This document shows positions 36,635 to 45,406 of a stretch of DNA of 64,000 bases, piece by piece. Source of the stretch: Zoogloea oryzae (GTDB taxonomy: Bacteria > Pseudomonadota > Gammaproteobacteria > Burkholderiales > Rhodocyclaceae); contig NZ_BSPX01000002.1 in assembly GCF_030161255.1 (NCBI RefSeq), positions 1 to 64,000 on the forward strand, written 5' to 3'. The notes beneath the pieces are model-generated. The model was not told the DNA's origin and did no database searches. It saw only the letters and a list, made by a program, of their open reading frames with translations. Numbering within the stretch: the first letter of the stretch is position 1; each line of letters starts with the position of its first letter. The translations under genes were made by a program, and so were the position numbers.

Positions 36635-37231
36635 TTACTCTTTCACAGTCAAGAGGACGACTTTTTTAGCCGACCACAGATCACGGAGAAACTGCTCGAA
36701 CTCCGACTCGTCGCGCTCGAACCGGACCCGCTTGTAAAACTGCCCGGACCAGGTCACGGCCGCGCCATTCGCCGGAGCTGCGGAAAACGTCAGCACGCCG
36801 GCCGTGATCGTGTAATCAACCCCGGCCGTTTTGACCACGCCCCCCACCTTGACCACCGGGGCCGACACATAGTTAAGCACCGGCTCCGAAAAGCCCCCGA
36901 ACGTGCGATAGACCGTAAAGGCCACCAGCGCGCCATTACCGACCCCGATCTGCTGATCGGCGACCGCGTTGTCGTCCTGGTCAAGCCAGAGGAAGTCATC
37001 CCACGCCCCGCGCCGCGAATTGAAAAACCCGACGAGCGCCTGCAGCTCGGCAAACCCGCCGCCGGCCCGCAGGAACTCATAAGAGAGCGTCACGCGCCAG
37101 CGCGGATAAACCATTGAGGTCCACCGCAGCTCGCGCCCGCTTACCGACTCTTGCGTTTGGGTTTTCCAGATCGGAGCTTTGAGGACGCCCCACGACAGCC
37201 CCGGCAGCACCGGGAAAATCGCGTTACTCAT
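36635..37231 (-). CDS. tail protein, DUF2460 family
   Basis: 198 residues. FPVLPGLSWGVLKAPIWKT at the N-terminus and the FNSRRGAWDDFLWLDQDDN segment are hallmarks of the distal-tail protein family present in GTA-like and lambdoid siphophage tails. It lies directly after the tape measure gene. Confidence 0.87.
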   Translation of the reverse strand: MSNAIFPVLPGLSWGVLKAPIWKTQTQESVSGRELRWTSMVYPRWRVTLSYEFLRAGGGFAELQALVGFFNSRRGAWDDFLWLDQDDNAVADQQIGVGNGALVAFTVYRTFGGFSEPVLNYVSAPVVKVGGVVKTAGVDYTITAGVLTFSAAPANGAAVTWSGQFYKRVRFERDESEFEQFLRDLWSAKKVVLLTVKE

Positions 37232-39808
37232 TTAGCCCCCCACCTTCTGAAAATTGCGATGCGCCCCGGCGAGCGCACGCGTTACCGCGCCGCCCCGCTG
37301 CAGCTCGCGGACCATGTCGCGAGGTGCAAACGTCTGCACGTTCACGACTGGGGAGAAGCCCCCGCCACCACCACCGCCGCCACCGCCACCGCCACCATCC
37401 GCCATCCCGCGAATAACGTCGGCGTACTTCGCCGGGAGAATCATCTCCTCGGAATGGGCCTGCACCATCGGATTAACCCCGGCCGGAATGTCATAGCCGC
37501 CGCTCGCCGACTTAATGCCGCTTGTCGCCCCCATCAAAAGCGCCATCGTCCCGACGAACGCCGCAGCCGCCATGCCCGGCCCAACGAACGGGATCGGAGC
37601 CACCGCCGCCGCCGCCGCCGTCGCACCCTCGGCCGCATTCGCCGAGACGACCGCCGTCGCCTCGGCCGCCTTTACGCCGACGACCGCCGTCGAGGCCGCC
37701 GCCTGCTCCGCGACCTGCTTACCCATCAAGAGCGACTCGAGCGACGACAGCCCGAGGCGCTGCGCGACCCACTTCACCGCGAGCTGCGCGAGCGTCTGCG
37801 TTACGGTCTGCATCGTGTTCGAGAACATCCCGCGCATGAGGTCGTTTAGGGTCATTTGCCCTTGCGCCATCTTCGCGAGGAGCGAGGCCCACCCGCTTTC
37901 GAGCGAGTTAATCATCCCCGACAGGCCCTTGCCGGCCTCGACGCTCGCCTGCCCGCGCAACTGCGCCAGGCGTTGCTGGTGCTGCGTCTCCGACTGCTCG
38001 ATCTGCCGATTAACCTGGTCATACGCCACCGGGTCTTTATCGGGATCGATCAACGCGAGCCGCTCCTGCAGCGCCGCCGCCCTGATCTCATAGAGCCGCC
38101 GCTCGAACGCCGCCTCGGCCTGCAGCGCCTCGGATTTCGTGACATCACCGAGCGCGAGCCGCTCCTGCAGCGTGATCCGCTCGAGTTCAATCTCGCCGAC
38201 CGCCCGATCGCGCCGGGCCTCGGCCGCGCTCGCCTCGAGGGCCTGCGACTGCGTCACGAACGCGCGATGCTCGGCGAGCACGTCCGCGTAAGCCTTGCGG
38301 GCTTCCTTGCTTTCCTCGCCGTACTTGCTGACCGTCTCGGCGTACGCCTGCGCGGCCAGGCGCGTCCGCTCTGCGAAGTTCTTCCCGGCCTCCTCGCGCT
38401 CGACCCGCAGCCCCTCGAGCCGCGCCTCGAACGCCTGTTTATCGATCGCGAGCCCCTCCTCGGCGACCTTCCGGCGCACCGCGAGCAGCTCTTTTTGTGT
38501 CAGCGATCCGCGCGACAGGATCGCTTGCCAATATTCCAGCTCCTCGGCCTTGCTCATTTCGCGGAACGCACCCTCGGCGCGTCCCTGCTCGGCGATCACG
38601 AGCTTTTTCTCGGCGAGTTCGGCCTCCCACTCCGACATGCGAGATTCTTGTTTCGCCCCCTTCTTTTTGCTGCTGCCGAATTCCCCCATCGTCCGGCCGC
38701 CACCCTTCGGCGCAGGGACTGCCGTCCCATTGCCCCAGATCCGCCCCATGTCGGCGCCCCACGCGTCCGAGGCATCCGAGAACGCGTCACGACCCGCATT
38801 GACGACGTTGCGGATTCCCTGCGCGTAGCGGGCTTTCAACTTGTCCCACGCGTCCGCCGCGCCCTTGTAATCGCCGGACAACAGCGCGCCCATTAGCTCC
38901 GACAAATTCCCGAGCTGGTCGACCGTCTGCCCGATGAACTCGAACACAACCCCGGCCACCGTCTTAACCGTGGCCTGCAGCCCCCGGAAAACCAGCGTCA
39001 GCGCCGTGAGCGCCCCGCGAAAGATCATTACAAACTGCGGACCGGCCTCGGCGAACAGATTGCCCAGGTCGGCAAAAATCGGCATCACCGCTTGGCCGAT
39101 CACATTCTTTACAGCGAGCAGCACGTCGCCGACGTCGTTCATTGCCGCCTTGTACGCCTTCGACGCCTCGACCCCTTCTTTCGTGACGACGAGCCCGAGT
39201 TCCTCGTTTTTCCGCCGGGCGTCGTCGAGCACCTGATTATTCAGCTTTTGCAGCTTCATCGCGTCGTCGACGCTTTTGCCGAATAGGGTTTGCGCCGCCG
39301 TCGTCTGATCTAGGCCCGGCTTGTATTCGCCGACCTTCCGGAGCGCCTCTTGAAATAGCGTGTTCGAGTCGCGCAGGTGCCCGTTCGCGTCGCGCGTCTG
39401 CAGGCCCATCGCCTGCAGCCCGTCCTCGTTCGTCCGGAGCTGCTTCGCGAACTTGTCGAACGCGCCGATATACGTGTCCGAATCCGAGCCAATGTCGCCG
39501 AGCGCCGTATTCAGCGCCGAGGCATCCTCGGCCGTCATGCCGAGGCGCCGCGAGAGGTTCATCGTCTCGGCGGTCAGCTTTTGCGACTCGGCGATCGCCT
39601 CCTTAAAAAAGCTGCCGCCCGCGACCACGGCGGCCAAAACGACGAGCTGCTTCTGCACAGCCTCGAACGCCTTGCCGACCCCCTCGAGACTCCCCTTAAT
39701 GCTCGCGGTCGCCTGCGTCGTGACGCTCGCGCAGCCTTCCATTGCGCGGACAAACTGAGCATTCTCGGCCGTGATCTCATAGTTGATCGTCTTGTTTCCG
39801 TCGCTCAT
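37232..39808 (-). CDS. tail tape measure protein
   Basis: 858 residues. Helical and coiled-coil rich, with a hydrophobic stretch near residues 690-770 (Ala-rich, VAPIPFVGPGMAAAAF) and a poly-glycine tract close to the C-terminus encoded at about 37.36-37.39 kb. Tape measures set tail length; by lambda scaling this predicts a tail of roughly 130 nm, which is an estimate only. A one-mismatch copy of the dispersed palindrome lies in its last 40 codons. Confidence 0.88.
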   Translation of the reverse strand: MSDGNKTINYEITAENAQFVRAMEGCASVTTQATASIKGSLEGVGKAFEAVQKQLVVLAAVVAGGSFFKEAIAESQKLTAETMNLSRRLGMTAEDASALNTALGDIGSDSDTYIGAFDKFAKQLRTNEDGLQAMGLQTRDANGHLRDSNTLFQEALRKVGEYKPGLDQTTAAQTLFGKSVDDAMKLQKLNNQVLDDARRKNEELGLVVTKEGVEASKAYKAAMNDVGDVLLAVKNVIGQAVMPIFADLGNLFAEAGPQFVMIFRGALTALTLVFRGLQATVKTVAGVVFEFIGQTVDQLGNLSELMGALLSGDYKGAADAWDKLKARYAQGIRNVVNAGRDAFSDASDAWGADMGRIWGNGTAVPAPKGGGRTMGEFGSSKKKGAKQESRMSEWEAELAEKKLVIAEQGRAEGAFREMSKAEELEYWQAILSRGSLTQKELLAVRRKVAEEGLAIDKQAFEARLEGLRVEREEAGKNFAERTRLAAQAYAETVSKYGEESKEARKAYADVLAEHRAFVTQSQALEASAAEARRDRAVGEIELERITLQERLALGDVTKSEALQAEAAFERRLYEIRAAALQERLALIDPDKDPVAYDQVNRQIEQSETQHQQRLAQLRGQASVEAGKGLSGMINSLESGWASLLAKMAQGQMTLNDLMRGMFSNTMQTVTQTLAQLAVKWVAQRLGLSSLESLLMGKQVAEQAAASTAVVGVKAAEATAVVSANAAEGATAAAAAVAPIPFVGPGMAAAAFVGTMALLMGATSGIKSASGGYDIPAGVNPMVQAHSEEMILPAKYADVIRGMADGGGGGGGGGGGGGFSPVVNVQTFAPRDMVRELQRGGAVTRALAGAHRNFQKVGG
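37325..37338. repeat. dispersed palindrome variant TGCAAACGTCTGCA, site 2
   Basis: Matches the 14-bp palindrome except for one base (A for G at the fifth position), flanked by G and C like two of the exact sites. It lies near the 3' end of the tape measure gene. Confidence 0.65.
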
Positions 39809-40448
39809 TTTTCCCCACCTTTATTGACGAATGCGTCCCACGCGGACGTGTCAAGCGCAGGCGCCCCGGAGATTTGCGGCGATGCCTGCACGAGCTTTTG
39901 CAGCTCGGCCTCTTGCTCTTTCGACATGGGCGCGCCGGGCTGGTCGGCCGGCTTGTAATCGAGATACGCGGCGACAAGATGATGAACCGGCGGATGCCGA
40001 CGCCATTCGGCGTTAAGCGCCTCAAGCATCGGCAGGTCCACACAGTTCCGCACGTACTCCCACGCCCACCCGGTATTGGCGCAGACGTGGGCATAAATGC
40101 GGGGCCAGCTTAAGGGCTCGTCGCCGCCGCTTTTTTTTCGACCTCCCCGGCCTCGAGTTCCTTCCGGCGTACCCCTGCGACGTCCATCACGGCCGCGATA
40201 ACGTCCATCATGTTTCCGAGGTCGATCTCGGCCGCAACCTGGTCGCGGGGCACGTCGGGGTAATTGCGGACGAGCGCCATGTGCGTTGCGTCCACAATCG
40301 TGCGGATGCTTTCCGGATCGGTCCCGCCGAGCGAGAGCTTTCCGATTCGGTCCTGCAGCAGCTCGAGCGAACCGAGAGACAGCGGGGGAATGACCCATTC
40401 CGGACGCCCCGGAAACGGAATCCCGGCGAGTTTGACTTTATTGGACAT
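39805..40448 (-). CDS. tail assembly chaperone GT-type fusion made by -1 frameshift
   Basis: The 112-residue G-type protein can continue in the -1 frame at the A8 run (40131-40138) into a segment of about 108 codons, beginning SGGDEPLSWPRIYAHVCANTGWAWEYV and running to the tape measure start. The second part has no start of its own and follows the G gene directly, as in lambda G/GT. It overlaps the tape measure start by 4 bp. The frameshift is inferred from layout and slip sequence. Confidence 0.75.
40110..40448 (-). CDS. tail assembly chaperone (gpG-like)
   Basis: 112 residues: MSNKVKLAGIPFPGRPEWVIPPLSLGSLE at the start, then helical. It sits between the tail tube gene and the tape measure gene, the fixed place of gpG. 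Such proteins coat the tape measure during tail assembly. The last codons contain the slippery run used for the longer product. Confidence 0.8.
   Translation of the reverse strand: MSNKVKLAGIPFPGRPEWVIPPLSLGSLELLQDRIGKLSLGGTDPESIRTIVDATHMALVRNYPDVPRDQVAAEIDLGNMMDVIAAVMDVAGVRRKELEAGEVEKKAAATSP
40129..40140 (-). other. programmed -1 frameshift site
   Basis: On the minus strand the sequence CGAAAAAAAAGC can be read GAA AAA AAA GCG in the G frame or CGA AAA AAA AGC in the -1 frame. Eight consecutive A allow both tRNAs to re-pair. The G frame meets TAA at 40110-40112, 18 bp later. Confidence 0.75.
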
Positions 40449-40454
40449 GACCGA

Positions 40455-41219
40455 TTACTCCGACGTGTAGACATAGCCGACGATGCCGGCCGCGTCCGCG
40501 AAAACGGAAATGTCGAGCGAGTTCTCGGTAAAGTCGTCCTGTTTCGGATCGACAGAGAGCTTCGACGCGACGCAATTCGGGAAACGCCAGTTCATCTGTT
40601 TCCCGCCAAACCCGAGGGCGAGGTCCATCCCGAAAGTGGGGACATAGCCCATCGGGAGAGACTGCAGCGTCATCGCCTTGGCACCCGCCGCCGTGGCCGA
40701 ATACGCATAGGAAATGAAAACCTGCTTACCCGTATCGGCCGCCGCGAACGTGTAAACACCCGCCGCAACGCTGTATTGACCCGTTGCCGGCGCCGAGGCG
40801 ACGCGGACATAACTCACGCCGTTGGAATCGACGACGCCGAGGTCGCGCGACCAGGTGCCCGAACTCGGCGGGACGACGGTCACGGTATAGGGCGAGGAGG
40901 GGATCGACGCGCCGGTCGTGTCATTCTGCACGCCGGTCAGCGTGCCGCCGGTCATCGTCTGACCGAAAAACAGATCGGAGAAAACGCGGCCAGCGATGCG
41001 GGCGAATTTCGCTTTCACATCGATTTTCATCTTCCCGCCACCAACAGCCGCCGGCATTTGGAGCTGCCCGTAAAGGAGCTTGACGTCGCGGGAAATATCG
41101 ATACCGACGTCCTGCACCTCGCCGAACTTGAGCGGGGTAATGTTCGCGATCGTGTTGCCGTTCGCGTCCTGCGTCTGATAGCCCCACATATTGCCGGAGC
41201 CGAACGCAAATTGACTCAT
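40455..41219 (-). CDS. major tail tube protein
   Basis: 254 residues, beta-rich, with no signal or membrane segment. MSQFAFGSGNMWGYQTQDANG and the C-terminal NSLDISVFADAAG fit tube proteins of long flexible tails. It lies between the tail terminator gene and the assembly chaperone. There is a separate ribosome site for each of these genes, as expected for a highly expressed protein. Family call rests on position plus composition. Confidence 0.78.
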   Translation of the reverse strand: MSQFAFGSGNMWGYQTQDANGNTIANITPLKFGEVQDVGIDISRDVKLLYGQLQMPAAVGGGKMKIDVKAKFARIAGRVFSDLFFGQTMTGGTLTGVQNDTTGASIPSSPYTVTVVPPSSGTWSRDLGVVDSNGVSYVRVASAPATGQYSVAAGVYTFAAADTGKQVFISYAYSATAAGAKAMTLQSLPMGYVPTFGMDLALGFGGKQMNWRFPNCVASKLSVDPKQDDFTENSLDISVFADAAGIVGYVYTSE

Positions 41220-41230
41220 GGTTTCACCTC

Positions 41231-41662
41231 TTAGACTGGTTGACTCGCCAGGTCGTCGGGCCTGGTCAAGTACGTGATTTGATAGCGCGCCGACAGGACA
41301 CCCGCCGTCCGGTCGGCCTCCTGCGCCTCATACTCGGCACCGAGGCGCCGCACATCGAGCGCATAAATCCGGATCGTCTGATCCTTCATCATTACCCGGT
41401 GCGCGACCTCGGCGACCTGGTCGGCGATCGCGTCCCACGGATCGCCCCGGACGAATATCTCGAGGACGAGCACAAGCTCCTGCCGGTCGGCAGACGCCCC
41501 CATCCGCGTCGAGACGAGAGACTCGGGCATAACGACGATTGCCGGCGTCAGGCCCCGCGTGATGCTGACCTCACGCGACCGGAACACGTTATCCCCGGCC
41601 GGCGTGACGCCAGTCAGCGCCGCGACCGTCTGCGCCGTGATCTGCTCGCGGAGCGTCGTCAC
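41231..41662 (-). CDS. tail terminator (gpU-like)
   Basis: 143 residues. The pattern LREQITAQTVAALTG, VVMPES and VLEIFVRGDPWDAIADQVAEVAHRVMM matches small tail-completion proteins that cap the tail tube. Position just before the tube gene supports this. Confidence 0.75.
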   Translation of the reverse strand: MTTLREQITAQTVAALTGVTPAGDNVFRSREVSITRGLTPAIVVMPESLVSTRMGASADRQELVLVLEIFVRGDPWDAIADQVAEVAHRVMMKDQTIRIYALDVRRLGAEYEAQEADRTAGVLSARYQITYLTRPDDLASQPV

Positions 41663-41665
41663 GAC

Positions 41666-41941
41666 TTAGCCCTCGACGGCTTCGACTTGTGCAGACGTCT
41701 GCACGCCCTCGACCTCGACGCCCTCGACACCCTCGGCGGCCTCGGCGGCCTGCGAAGGCTCCGCCACGCCCGCGCCGACGCCGGCCGGCTCCTCGACGCA
41801 CGCGACGGGCTGCTCCTCGAGCTTGTCGCGATGGAAAAGCGCCATGTCGAGCGACAGCTCGATATGCTCGCCGCCGCCCTTGATCTGATCGCCGTCACGG
41901 AACGTGAAGCCCGGACGGATGCGGTAATGCTTGGTCGCCAT
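41666..41941 (-). CDS. small structural protein of unknown role
   Basis: 91 residues. The first 45 (MATKHYRIRPGFTFRDGD) look folded. The rest is a low-complexity Glu/Val/Ala/Gly tail, and within it an exact copy of the 14-bp palindrome is read as VQTSA. It lies between head-tail joining and tail terminator genes. No function can be given. Confidence 0.6.
   Translation of the reverse strand: MATKHYRIRPGFTFRDGDQIKGGGEHIELSLDMALFHRDKLEEQPVACVEEPAGVGAGVAEPSQAAEAAEGVEGVEVEGVQTSAQVEAVEG
41690..41703. repeat. dispersed palindrome TGCAGACGTCTGCA, site 3
   Basis: Exact copy; with one flanking base on each side it is a 16-bp palindrome (G...C). It lies in the low-complexity 3' end of the 91-residue gene. 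Confidence 0.9.
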
Positions 41942-41949
41942 AGCGCCCC

Positions 41950-42234
41950 CTACTTGGAAAGTGTTACGTGTGAAAACGCGCCGTCATCAACGAGCAGCAC
42001 GTCGCGGACGAGGTACGCCACCCCGCCGACCGCGATCGCGCAGCCGGACACGAGGCCCGCCGCCGTCGCGTCATCGGTTTTCACGGTGCAGACGTACATC
42101 GTCGAGAGGATGTTCACGCCGCCCATATTCAGCGTCTCGTCGGGGGTATCGAGCAGACCCTTGAAGGTCTGCCCGCCCGACGTACAGACAACGCCGAAAT
42201 CCGCGAGGAAAACATCGAGGCCCTCGGCGATCAC
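41950..42234 (-). CDS. head-tail joining protein (gpFII-like)
   Basis: 94 residues with a short beta-barrel pattern (FLADFGVVCTSGGQTFKGLLDTPDE, LVSGCAIAVGGVAYLVRDVLLVDDG). It recalls the FII-type joiner in size, the Gly-Tyr-Val strand and gene place between capsid and tail terminator. Confidence 0.65.
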   Translation of the reverse strand: MIAEGLDVFLADFGVVCTSGGQTFKGLLDTPDETLNMGGVNILSTMYVCTVKTDDATAAGLVSGCAIAVGGVAYLVRDVLLVDDGAFSHVTLSK

Positions 42235-42237
42235 GCC

Positions 42238-42603
42238 TTAACCCCCGGACGCGCCGCCCTGATCGGCGGGCGCCGACGCGGGCGCAGCGGCGGCCAACTT
42301 GATTGCCTCGGCCATCAACGCGACGAGCTGCTCGAGCGAGGCACCCGCGGGCGCAGCGGCGGGAGCAGCGACCGGCGCATCGAACGCGACGGCGAGGCCC
42401 TCGAGCCAGGCTTTCGCCTCTTTGTCGAACGGCTCGAGCTTGTGCGCATGCTCGCGCGCCTCGTCCGGGTCGAAATCGACGACCTGCTTCGCGTAGTAGC
42501 TGCTGACCTGAACCTCGATCGTCTCCTCGCCATCGACGAGCCCCGGCACTTTGACGAGGCGGCGATGATGGATAACGAAACCCTCACGGACCTTGAAACG
42601 CAT
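42238..42603 (-). CDS. small head protein of unknown role
   Basis: 121 residues. The basic N-terminal half (MRFKVREGFVIHHRRLVKVPG) is followed by an Ala/Pro-rich tail. It lies between the capsid fusion gene and the joiner, where lambda has FI. No recognisable domain. Confidence 0.5.
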   Translation of the reverse strand: MRFKVREGFVIHHRRLVKVPGLVDGEETIEVQVSSYYAKQVVDFDPDEAREHAHKLEPFDKEAKAWLEGLAVAFDAPVAAPAAAPAGASLEQLVALMAEAIKLAAAAPASAPADQGGASGG

Positions 42604-42660
42604 TTTTGCTTCTCCTGATTGATTGAGCGCGGGAGCACCCGCCCCCGCGCGACTACCGGC

Positions 42661-44808
42661 TTAGAAGCCCGGAGTCAGACCGTCCGACATGACCGCGAAG
42701 GACGCACCGTGACGGACGCCGACGTCCACCGTCTGGAACATGCGGAGCACGACGTCACCATTCGCAAAGCCGGCCGAGTCGTACGGATTGACCGCGATTT
42801 CGGTCACGCCCCACTCACCGACGAACAGCTCGCCCCAGTTGCCGTAAATGCCTTCGGAGCAAATGCCCGTACTGGTGCCCTTGGTCAGCCCGCTGCGGAG
42901 CTGCTGCGACTCGGCATAGGGCGAGCCCTTGAGGCGATCCGGCGAGCCAGCGGTAAGGCCGCCTTGCGGGTCCCACAGGTATTGACCCGTCGACGCCTTG
43001 AGCGTCGAGAGGTAGCCGATCGTCTTGGAATTGAGCGCGTAGCCGAGCGCAGCCTGCGGGGCGTTGGCGACCTTGATCGCGTATTTCAGGGCGATCATGT
43101 GATCGAACGTCCAGCTCGCGCCGTTCGCGCCGCCGACCACCGAGTTAACCCCGGCCTGATTGACGATGCCGGTCGGCTGGTTGCCGGCGCCCGTGCCCGA
43201 CAGCGCGGCAAGGTCGATACCCAGCGCACCGACCGAGGCCAGGTCGCGACGGATAATCATCTCGATCGACGGCGTCGACTGCAGCAGCATGAGGCGCGAC
43301 ACCTTCGAGAGCGCGCCGATCGTGCGAGGCTGCAAAACAACCTGATCGAACGTCGCCTCGGCCTCGGTCGGCGCTCCGGATTCGCCGACCCAATAGGTCC
43401 CGGTCGCCGTGATCTGGCGGGGGATCGCGACCTTACCGACCAGGCCCGGGAGATAGGTCGCACCGAGGATGCTCGTCACGGCCTGATTGCGCAGGACCTC
43501 GATAAACGTGTCCGCGAGGAGGTTCGTCGCAACGAGGTTGCCGCCCTGCGCGCCCGTGCCAACCTGATAAATCGCGCGCTGCTGCGCCTCGAGGGCCTGC
43601 CGGCGATTCACCGCACGGAAGGCGCGGACGTGATCCTCGGTCGGGCAGAACGGGAGATCGTTCGGCGCAAAAAAGCCCTTGCCGGTGGCCTCGCGGCCGG
43701 CATGCTTGGCGATCGCGCCGGAGACGGAACGCTCGAAACCGGCTTTCGACCAGTCGCCAGACATCGCCGCCGAGATCGCGCGCATGAACGAAAAGCCGCG
43801 CTTTTCCTTGTCGGTCAAGCCGAGATCATCGGACATGCTCGACAGCGACTCTTGACGGCCACGGCCCGCAAGCTCGAGGGAGACAATCCCGCGCGCTTCG
43901 ACGACAGTCGTCCCGCGCTGGATCATTTCGTTGCGCAGGTTGTCGGCGACGCCATGCTTACGGCACATGGCGTCGATTTCGGTAATGCGCTCGCGCTCGC
44001 CGGTCGCGCCATCGAGCGCGGAGCGGGTCGCGTTGTGCGCAGGATCACCGGCCGGCTCGATCGTCTCGGCCGGGGGATTACCACCAGCGCCGGAGCGGGA
44101 GCCCTTCCCGGTATCGCCCGGGGCGGCTTCCATGAGGGGGAAACGACGACGACGCATGTTCTCTTCTCCTTCCTGTTGCCCGGATTCGGGCGAAAAAAAA
44201 CCCGCCGGATCGGCGGGTTGTTCGGTTTGCTGCGCGGCCTCACCAGGCGGCGAGGCGCGTGTTTTGGGGACAATCTCGACAGGGTGCCCCACCCCCTCAG
44301 CAGCTCGGCCGAGGCCGACCGTCGCGTCGGCGGGGATCGTCACGAGCGAAACCTCGTAAGGCTCCCAATCGATCGCCGTATAGGTGTCCTCCTCCTCGTC
44401 GACGACGTAGCGGTAAACCTGATACATGAACGACGCATTCACGAGAACGCCGTCCGCCGCTTGCTGCATTGCCCATTCGCCGCGCTCGTCGCGCCCGAAC
44501 CGGACCGTGCAGTAACCGCGCCGGTCCGGGCCGATCCACAGCTTTTCGATAACCCCGAGGAGGTCGTCGCGCTTGTGGTTGAACAACAGATTCAGGGCCG
44601 TTTGACGAATGCCTGCCCGCATCGAGCCCGGGTCGTGACTCAGGATTTCGCACCCGATCCACATCTCGACCGGCTCCTCGGAGCTGAACGGGAATGTGCA
44701 GGTCCGCGCCTCGAGATCGACGAGAGGCCCCGACGTCGCCCGCAGCGACAGCGCCCGCCGTTGAGGCTTGAGCGTGTCGCCCGTTGCGAGCTTTGCTTGC
44801 TTGCTCAT
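42661..44808 (-). CDS. HK97-type prohead protease fused to major capsid protein
   Basis: One 715-residue frame. Residues 1-200 are a U35 prohead protease: His in LLFNHKRDDLLGVIE and Ser in VLVNASFMYQVY. Residues about 215-420 are helical, like the HK97 delta/scaffold region. From about 415 comes the HK97 capsid fold: TGAQGGNLVATNLLADTFIEVLRN, then TYWVGESGAPTEAEATFDQV and LMLLQSTPSIEMIIRRDLA. An internal ATG with an ideal ribosome site (44157) could give a 498-residue capsid protein alone, and a terminator-like hairpin precedes it. Both forms may be needed, since capsids require few protease copies. Confidence 0.88.
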   Translation of the reverse strand: MSKQAKLATGDTLKPQRRALSLRATSGPLVDLEARTCTFPFSSEEPVEMWIGCEILSHDPGSMRAGIRQTALNLLFNHKRDDLLGVIEKLWIGPDRRGYCTVRFGRDERGEWAMQQAADGVLVNASFMYQVYRYVVDEEEDTYTAIDWEPYEVSLVTIPADATVGLGRAAEGVGHPVEIVPKTRASPPGEAAQQTEQPADPAGFFSPESGQQEGEENMRRRRFPLMEAAPGDTGKGSRSGAGGNPPAETIEPAGDPAHNATRSALDGATGERERITEIDAMCRKHGVADNLRNEMIQRGTTVVEARGIVSLELAGRGRQESLSSMSDDLGLTDKEKRGFSFMRAISAAMSGDWSKAGFERSVSGAIAKHAGREATGKGFFAPNDLPFCPTEDHVRAFRAVNRRQALEAQQRAIYQVGTGAQGGNLVATNLLADTFIEVLRNQAVTSILGATYLPGLVGKVAIPRQITATGTYWVGESGAPTEAEATFDQVVLQPRTIGALSKVSRLMLLQSTPSIEMIIRRDLASVGALGIDLAALSGTGAGNQPTGIVNQAGVNSVVGGANGASWTFDHMIALKYAIKVANAPQAALGYALNSKTIGYLSTLKASTGQYLWDPQGGLTAGSPDRLKGSPYAESQQLRSGLTKGTSTGICSEGIYGNWGELFVGEWGVTEIAVNPYDSAGFANGDVVLRMFQTVDVGVRHGASFAVMSDGLTPGF
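44155..44171 (-). promoter_or_regulatory. internal ribosome binding site and start for separate capsid protein
   Basis: AAGGAG lies 8 nt before ATG 44157, in frame within the fusion gene and right after the protease domain. The product would begin MRRRRFPLMEAAPG. The near-ideal spacing makes real initiation likely. Confidence 0.6.
44193..44217 (-). terminator. terminator-like hairpin with T8 inside the protease-capsid gene
   Basis: CCCGCC GATCC GGCGGG followed by eight T on the minus strand, all translated in frame as PADPAGFFSP. It falls exactly between the protease domain and the internal capsid start. It could attenuate transcription, act as an mRNA 5' end stabiliser, or be a relic of once separate genes. 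Confidence 0.6.
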
Positions 44809-44818
44809 GGCTTGCCCC

Positions 44819-45403
44819 TTAGTTCACGACGATGAAATCGACTTTCGTCGCCGCCGTCGCCGCCGCGTCGCCGTAGATCGTGAAAGACCCCGCCGCCGGC
44901 ACGACCCGGTTAATCGCGAGGAGCGTCCCATCGATCGACGACACGGTCGCAAACACCGTGCTCGCCGCAGTAACGAGCGCGCTCGTTACCACCACCGAGG
45001 ACGCCCCCGCCGCGATCGCAACCCGGCCGCGCGGGCTGCTATTCGTCACGTTCCCGGGCGTGCCCGAGCTATCCGTAAACACCGCCGCGAGGTTGCTCGT
45101 CTTGACGGCGGCCGGGGTCGTTTGCCCGACCGTCGCGCCGTTGATCGTTCCGCCCGTGATCGCGACCGCAGCCGGGACATAGGTCGCCACGAGCGAGCCG
45201 TCCGGCTTGACCAGATAGCCGCCAGTCATGTCCGACCAGATCGCGGGCGTCCGGAGCTGCTGCGTATCGACCGACACCCACACGGCCCGCTGTTCATAAA
45301 CCCATTGCCGGGCGAGATCGTCGGCGAGCGACGGCGTCGCCCCTACGGCGTACAGCGTGCCGAGGTGCAGCGTGTCGCGGGTCATCTTGACCGTTAGCGC
45401 CAT
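44819..45403 (-). CDS. probable head decoration/fibre-like protein
   Basis: 194 residues, Ala/Thr/Val/Gly-rich and beta-strand dominated. The phrase GGTINGATVGQTTPAAVKTS recalls repeat motifs in phage head fibres and decoration proteins. It sits between portal and protease-capsid genes. Structural role is inferred; no close family recognised. Confidence 0.5.
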   Translation of the reverse strand: MALTVKMTRDTLHLGTLYAVGATPSLADDLARQWVYEQRAVWVSVDTQQLRTPAIWSDMTGGYLVKPDGSLVATYVPAAVAITGGTINGATVGQTTPAAVKTSNLAAVFTDSSGTPGNVTNSSPRGRVAIAAGASSVVVTSALVTAASTVFATVSSIDGTLLAINRVVPAAGSFTIYGDAAATAATKVDFIVVN

Positions 45404-45406
45404 GTT

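Noticed and set aside
37355..37395. Poly-glycine/GCC tract in the tape measure gene as a regulatory repeat
   Set aside because: In-frame homopolymeric glycine linker; simple-sequence origin is sufficient.
42087..42100. Half-match GTGCAGACGTACA as an eighth palindrome
   Set aside because: Only one half-site is conserved; similar weak matches at 33250 and 40080 were also left out.
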